Positions 61,998-64,000 of a stretch of 64,000 bases of DNA are shown here, piece by piece. The position numbers and the translations under genes are program-made. The notes below the pieces were generated by a model. That model saw only the letters and a list, made by a program, of their open reading frames with translations, was not told where the DNA came from and ran no database searches. Source of the DNA: Candidatus Poribacteria bacterium (lineage in GTDB: Bacteria; Poribacteria; WGA-4E; WGA-3G); assembly GCA_022827185.1 (NCBI GenBank), contig JAJDTM010000026.1, forward strand, positions 33,767-97,766, written 5' to 3'. How positions within the stretch are numbered: the stretch's first letter is position 1; each line of letters starts with the position of its first letter.

Positions 61998-63848
61998 ATG
62001 AAAAGGGTTTATCTTTTTGCCTGTGTCGTTTTCTGTTTTACGGTTTATCACGTCCAAGCGCAGATTGCGTGGGATGCCGAGAGGTTCATGCCGCTATCTG
62101 AAGTAAAGCCGGGTATGAAGGGTAAAGGTTACACCGTGTTCTCTGGGACAACGGTTGAGGCATTCGATTTCGAGGTTGTGAGCATCTACTATGATCGTTT
62201 CCCCGGTTTGCATATCGTATGGGCAAAAGGGATTAGCGATAACTTTAAAAGAACGGGTTCCGCCGGTGGGATGAGTGGAAGTCCAACGTATATTAATGGT
62301 AGGCTCATGGGTGCTCTCTCACGAAGTTATCGAAATCAGCGTGAGCATGCAAACCTGTTCGGTATAACACCTATCGAATTTATGGTTAAAGTTCCCGAAT
62401 ACGGCATGCAACCTAATTTAAGTTATCACGGGACGCAACTGTTTGATTTTGACGCAGCAACAGCGGCAGTGGGCATTAATGATAACATTTCTCTCTTTCC
62501 TAATAACAACAATGTATATCCGCGACACTCTTTTGAGGGTTTTCAAACGGATGGTCTGTCAGAACAACTAACAGTGCCGGTTGCGATGGCCGGGATTAAT
62601 TCTGAGGCGATGCGGTTCTACAAACCGCTGTTTGACAAATTCAACCTGGTGCCGCTTGAAGCACCAGGCGGTGGAAGTCCGATTAAAAAATCACCTGTCG
62701 AGCAGGGACAGATCGTCGGTATTGCTTACGCGCGGGGTGATTATAGTGCTTTCGGCTATGGGACAATTACCTATATTGATGGAGATCAACTCCTTGCCTA
62801 TGGACACTCAAGAAATGGAGAGGGTAATGTCAACCTGCCAATTTCTGGTGGTTATGTCCACTTTATCATGCCGGGTCGTTATAGATCTTCCAAGGTAGCC
62901 TCCGCAACCCAAATCATTGGCACCTTAGTGCAAGACCGGCAAGCCGCTATTGCAGGTATTACGGGGCCGCATCCATCCTATATTCCGGTAACCCTTAATA
63001 TGGAAACCGCTGATGGGAAGCACCATCACAAGTCTTATGAAGTAATTCGGCATCGTAGTTTTACACCAACCTATATTGAGGTAGGGGCGGAGTCCCTCGT
63101 TCGAGCGTTAGCGTTTTCTGCGGCTGACCATACGCTTATGATTGACGCAACGATTACCTTGAAAGAACAACCGGGTCTCCTATCTCGTGAAATCGTTTAT
63201 GAAAACGTTTATTCTTCTGGCGGTTCACCTACCTATGGTGTCACGAATGTCCTCAGACCTCCGCTTTTACGGTTGAGCAATAATTCCTATACGCCAATTG
63301 CGTTTGAAAAGATAGCGCTTAATCTGAAATTAGAGGATAAACGGCGAAGCGCATTGATTGAGAGCCTTTGGGTTGATAAACAACGCTATCGCCCGGGTGA
63401 GACGGTTGAAGTAATGGTAACCTTGCGACCCTACCTTGAAAACCCGATAACACAGGTGGGTACAATTACGATTCCGAACGACGCACCTGACGGGTTGACG
63501 ACGCTTTTGGCAATGAACGCAACGGCTGACAAACAATGGCAGCGTTCACGTGCGCCGTTTAACTTTCGTCCCAAAAACATTAATCAACTTGTTAAGATCT
63601 TGCAGCAAAGTGAGAGTAATACAGATATTATTTTTGAACTTTTCCTTAGCCAACCTGGGTTGACGGTTCAGGGTGAGGAATTTTCGGACTTGCCAACCTC
63701 CGTAATGTCTGTGATGAACTCGGCGAAGCAGGTAGGTACAAGTGGATACACCAGAGGATCTACACTGCATCGCGACAGGGTATCAACAAATTACGTTATC
63801 TTCGGTAGCGGTGCACTTGAACTTGTTGTGGATAGGAATGCCGACTAA
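61998..63848 (+). CDS. SpoIVB S55-like secreted peptidase homologue, paralogue 2
   Basis: 616 residues, aligning over its length with the product of 47392-49278, so the two are duplicated genes. Signal peptide to about 22 (VQAQ). The presumed nucleophile is Ser93 in GGMSGSPTYINGRLMGAL, and the His candidate is His270 in YGTITYIDG...AYGHSR. The Ser precedes the His, opposite to SpoIVB. AAGGAAAT precedes the ATG, just after the repeat element. Its neighbours are the tripartite efflux genes. The final part (about 430-616) is beta-rich and ends VVDRNAD, like VVDRNAE in paralogue 1. Confidence 0.7.
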   Translation: MKRVYLFACVVFCFTVYHVQAQIAWDAERFMPLSEVKPGMKGKGYTVFSGTTVEAFDFEVVSIYYDRFPGLHIVWAKGISDNFKRTGSAGGMSGSPTYINGRLMGALSRSYRNQREHANLFGITPIEFMVKVPEYGMQPNLSYHGTQLFDFDAATAAVGINDNISLFPNNNNVYPRHSFEGFQTDGLSEQLTVPVAMAGINSEAMRFYKPLFDKFNLVPLEAPGGGSPIKKSPVEQGQIVGIAYARGDYSAFGYGTITYIDGDQLLAYGHSRNGEGNVNLPISGGYVHFIMPGRYRSSKVASATQIIGTLVQDRQAAIAGITGPHPSYIPVTLNMETADGKHHHKSYEVIRHRSFTPTYIEVGAESLVRALAFSAADHTLMIDATITLKEQPGLLSREIVYENVYSSGGSPTYGVTNVLRPPLLRLSNNSYTPIAFEKIALNLKLEDKRRSALIESLWVDKQRYRPGETVEVMVTLRPYLENPITQVGTITIPNDAPDGLTTLLAMNATADKQWQRSRAPFNFRPKNINQLVKILQQSESNTDIIFELFLSQPGLTVQGEEFSDLPTSVMSVMNSAKQVGTSGYTRGSTLHRDRVSTNYVIFGSGALELVVDRNAD

Positions 63849-64000
63849 AAATTGTTAACCTGACATTTATCAAAGTTATCATGGAGGCAGTAATAATCAA
63901 GAGATAGCAGGTATAGCAAGGTGAAAATGCGATGGTTTTGAAAAGATTGCTTGATTTTTAGCGCATGAAATGGCATTCTAATGATTCAAAAAACCACCTT
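63849..64000. other. Window end, no gene seen
   Basis: The last 152 bases follow the second S55-like gene. No coding frame, terminator or repeat was recognised; only short frames with early stops occur. Confidence 0.5.

Noticed and set aside
47392..63848. S55-like genes as evidence for sporulation
   Set aside because: No sporulation genes are in the window, and S55-like proteins with signal peptides occur in many non-spore-formers.

Overview
The window is ordinary bacterial chromosome of medium GC from a Gram-negative-type (two-membrane) organism. It has a type II secretion locus, a TonB-dependent receptor, a TolC outer-membrane channel, lipoproteins and many secreted proteins. Several traits together suggest a Candidatus Poribacteria-like lineage: phytanoyl-CoA dioxygenase-type and SUMF1-type genes, a WD40-cohesin-dockerin protein ending in an NYPNPFNPETWIPYQL tail, LamG proteins, a SpoIVB-like S55 family and many short intergenic repeats. 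This assignment is inference from gene content; no rRNA is present. No prophage, CRISPR array, complete insertion sequence or replication origin was found.

Layout. 1-5.6 kb: 5'-truncated GH129/GH101-like glycosidase, rhodanese, tRNA-Asn with two tandem promoters and a terminator, PhyH-type dioxygenase, SUMF1-domain protein, two lipoproteins. 5.6-10.6 kb: ThDP-dependent decarboxylase/acetolactate-synthase-like enzyme, and a divergent ABC importer (ATPase on minus, double permease on plus). 10.6-20 kb: WD40-cohesin-dockerin secreted protein, GmhA-type SIS isomerase, AAA ATPase with a PD-(D/E)XK domain, DUF4212 plus sodium:solute symporter pair, a secreted DUF3352-like protein, an anchored HEAT-repeat protein. 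20.3-34.1 kb: a type II secretion operon in the order E-F-G-H-I-J-K-L(PilM/PilN)-M-D. 34.3-39.5 kb: two secreted proteins on plus, then a minus operon LamG protein, squalene-hopene-cyclase-like enzyme, glycosyltransferase. The two plus proteins and the LamG protein share a short C-terminal tail.

39.7-47 kb: TonB-dependent receptor, second rhodanese, then a minus operon of glycerol kinase, sensor kinase and NtrC-type regulator. 47.4-51.6 kb: S55-like peptidase homologue and a secreted beta-propeller protein. 51.6-57.4 kb: bioA, a ferredoxin-membrane fusion, truD, and a caspase-like/PEGA membrane protein that lacks its catalytic Cys. 57.7-63.9 kb: TolC, HlyD-type adaptor and MacB/LolD-type ATPase, without the expected permease; a second S55-like paralogue follows instead.

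The main theme is export. The T2SS would move signal-peptide proteins across the outer membrane, and many neighbours are such proteins. The best candidates for undescribed biology are the shared C-terminal tail, the two intergenic repeat families, the ferredoxin-membrane fusion, and the S55-like paralogues whose putative catalytic Ser and His occur in the opposite order to SpoIVB. Near-consensus sigma70-type promoters (TTGACA/TATAAT-like, 17-18 bp spacing) are visible in many gaps and settle several start codons.
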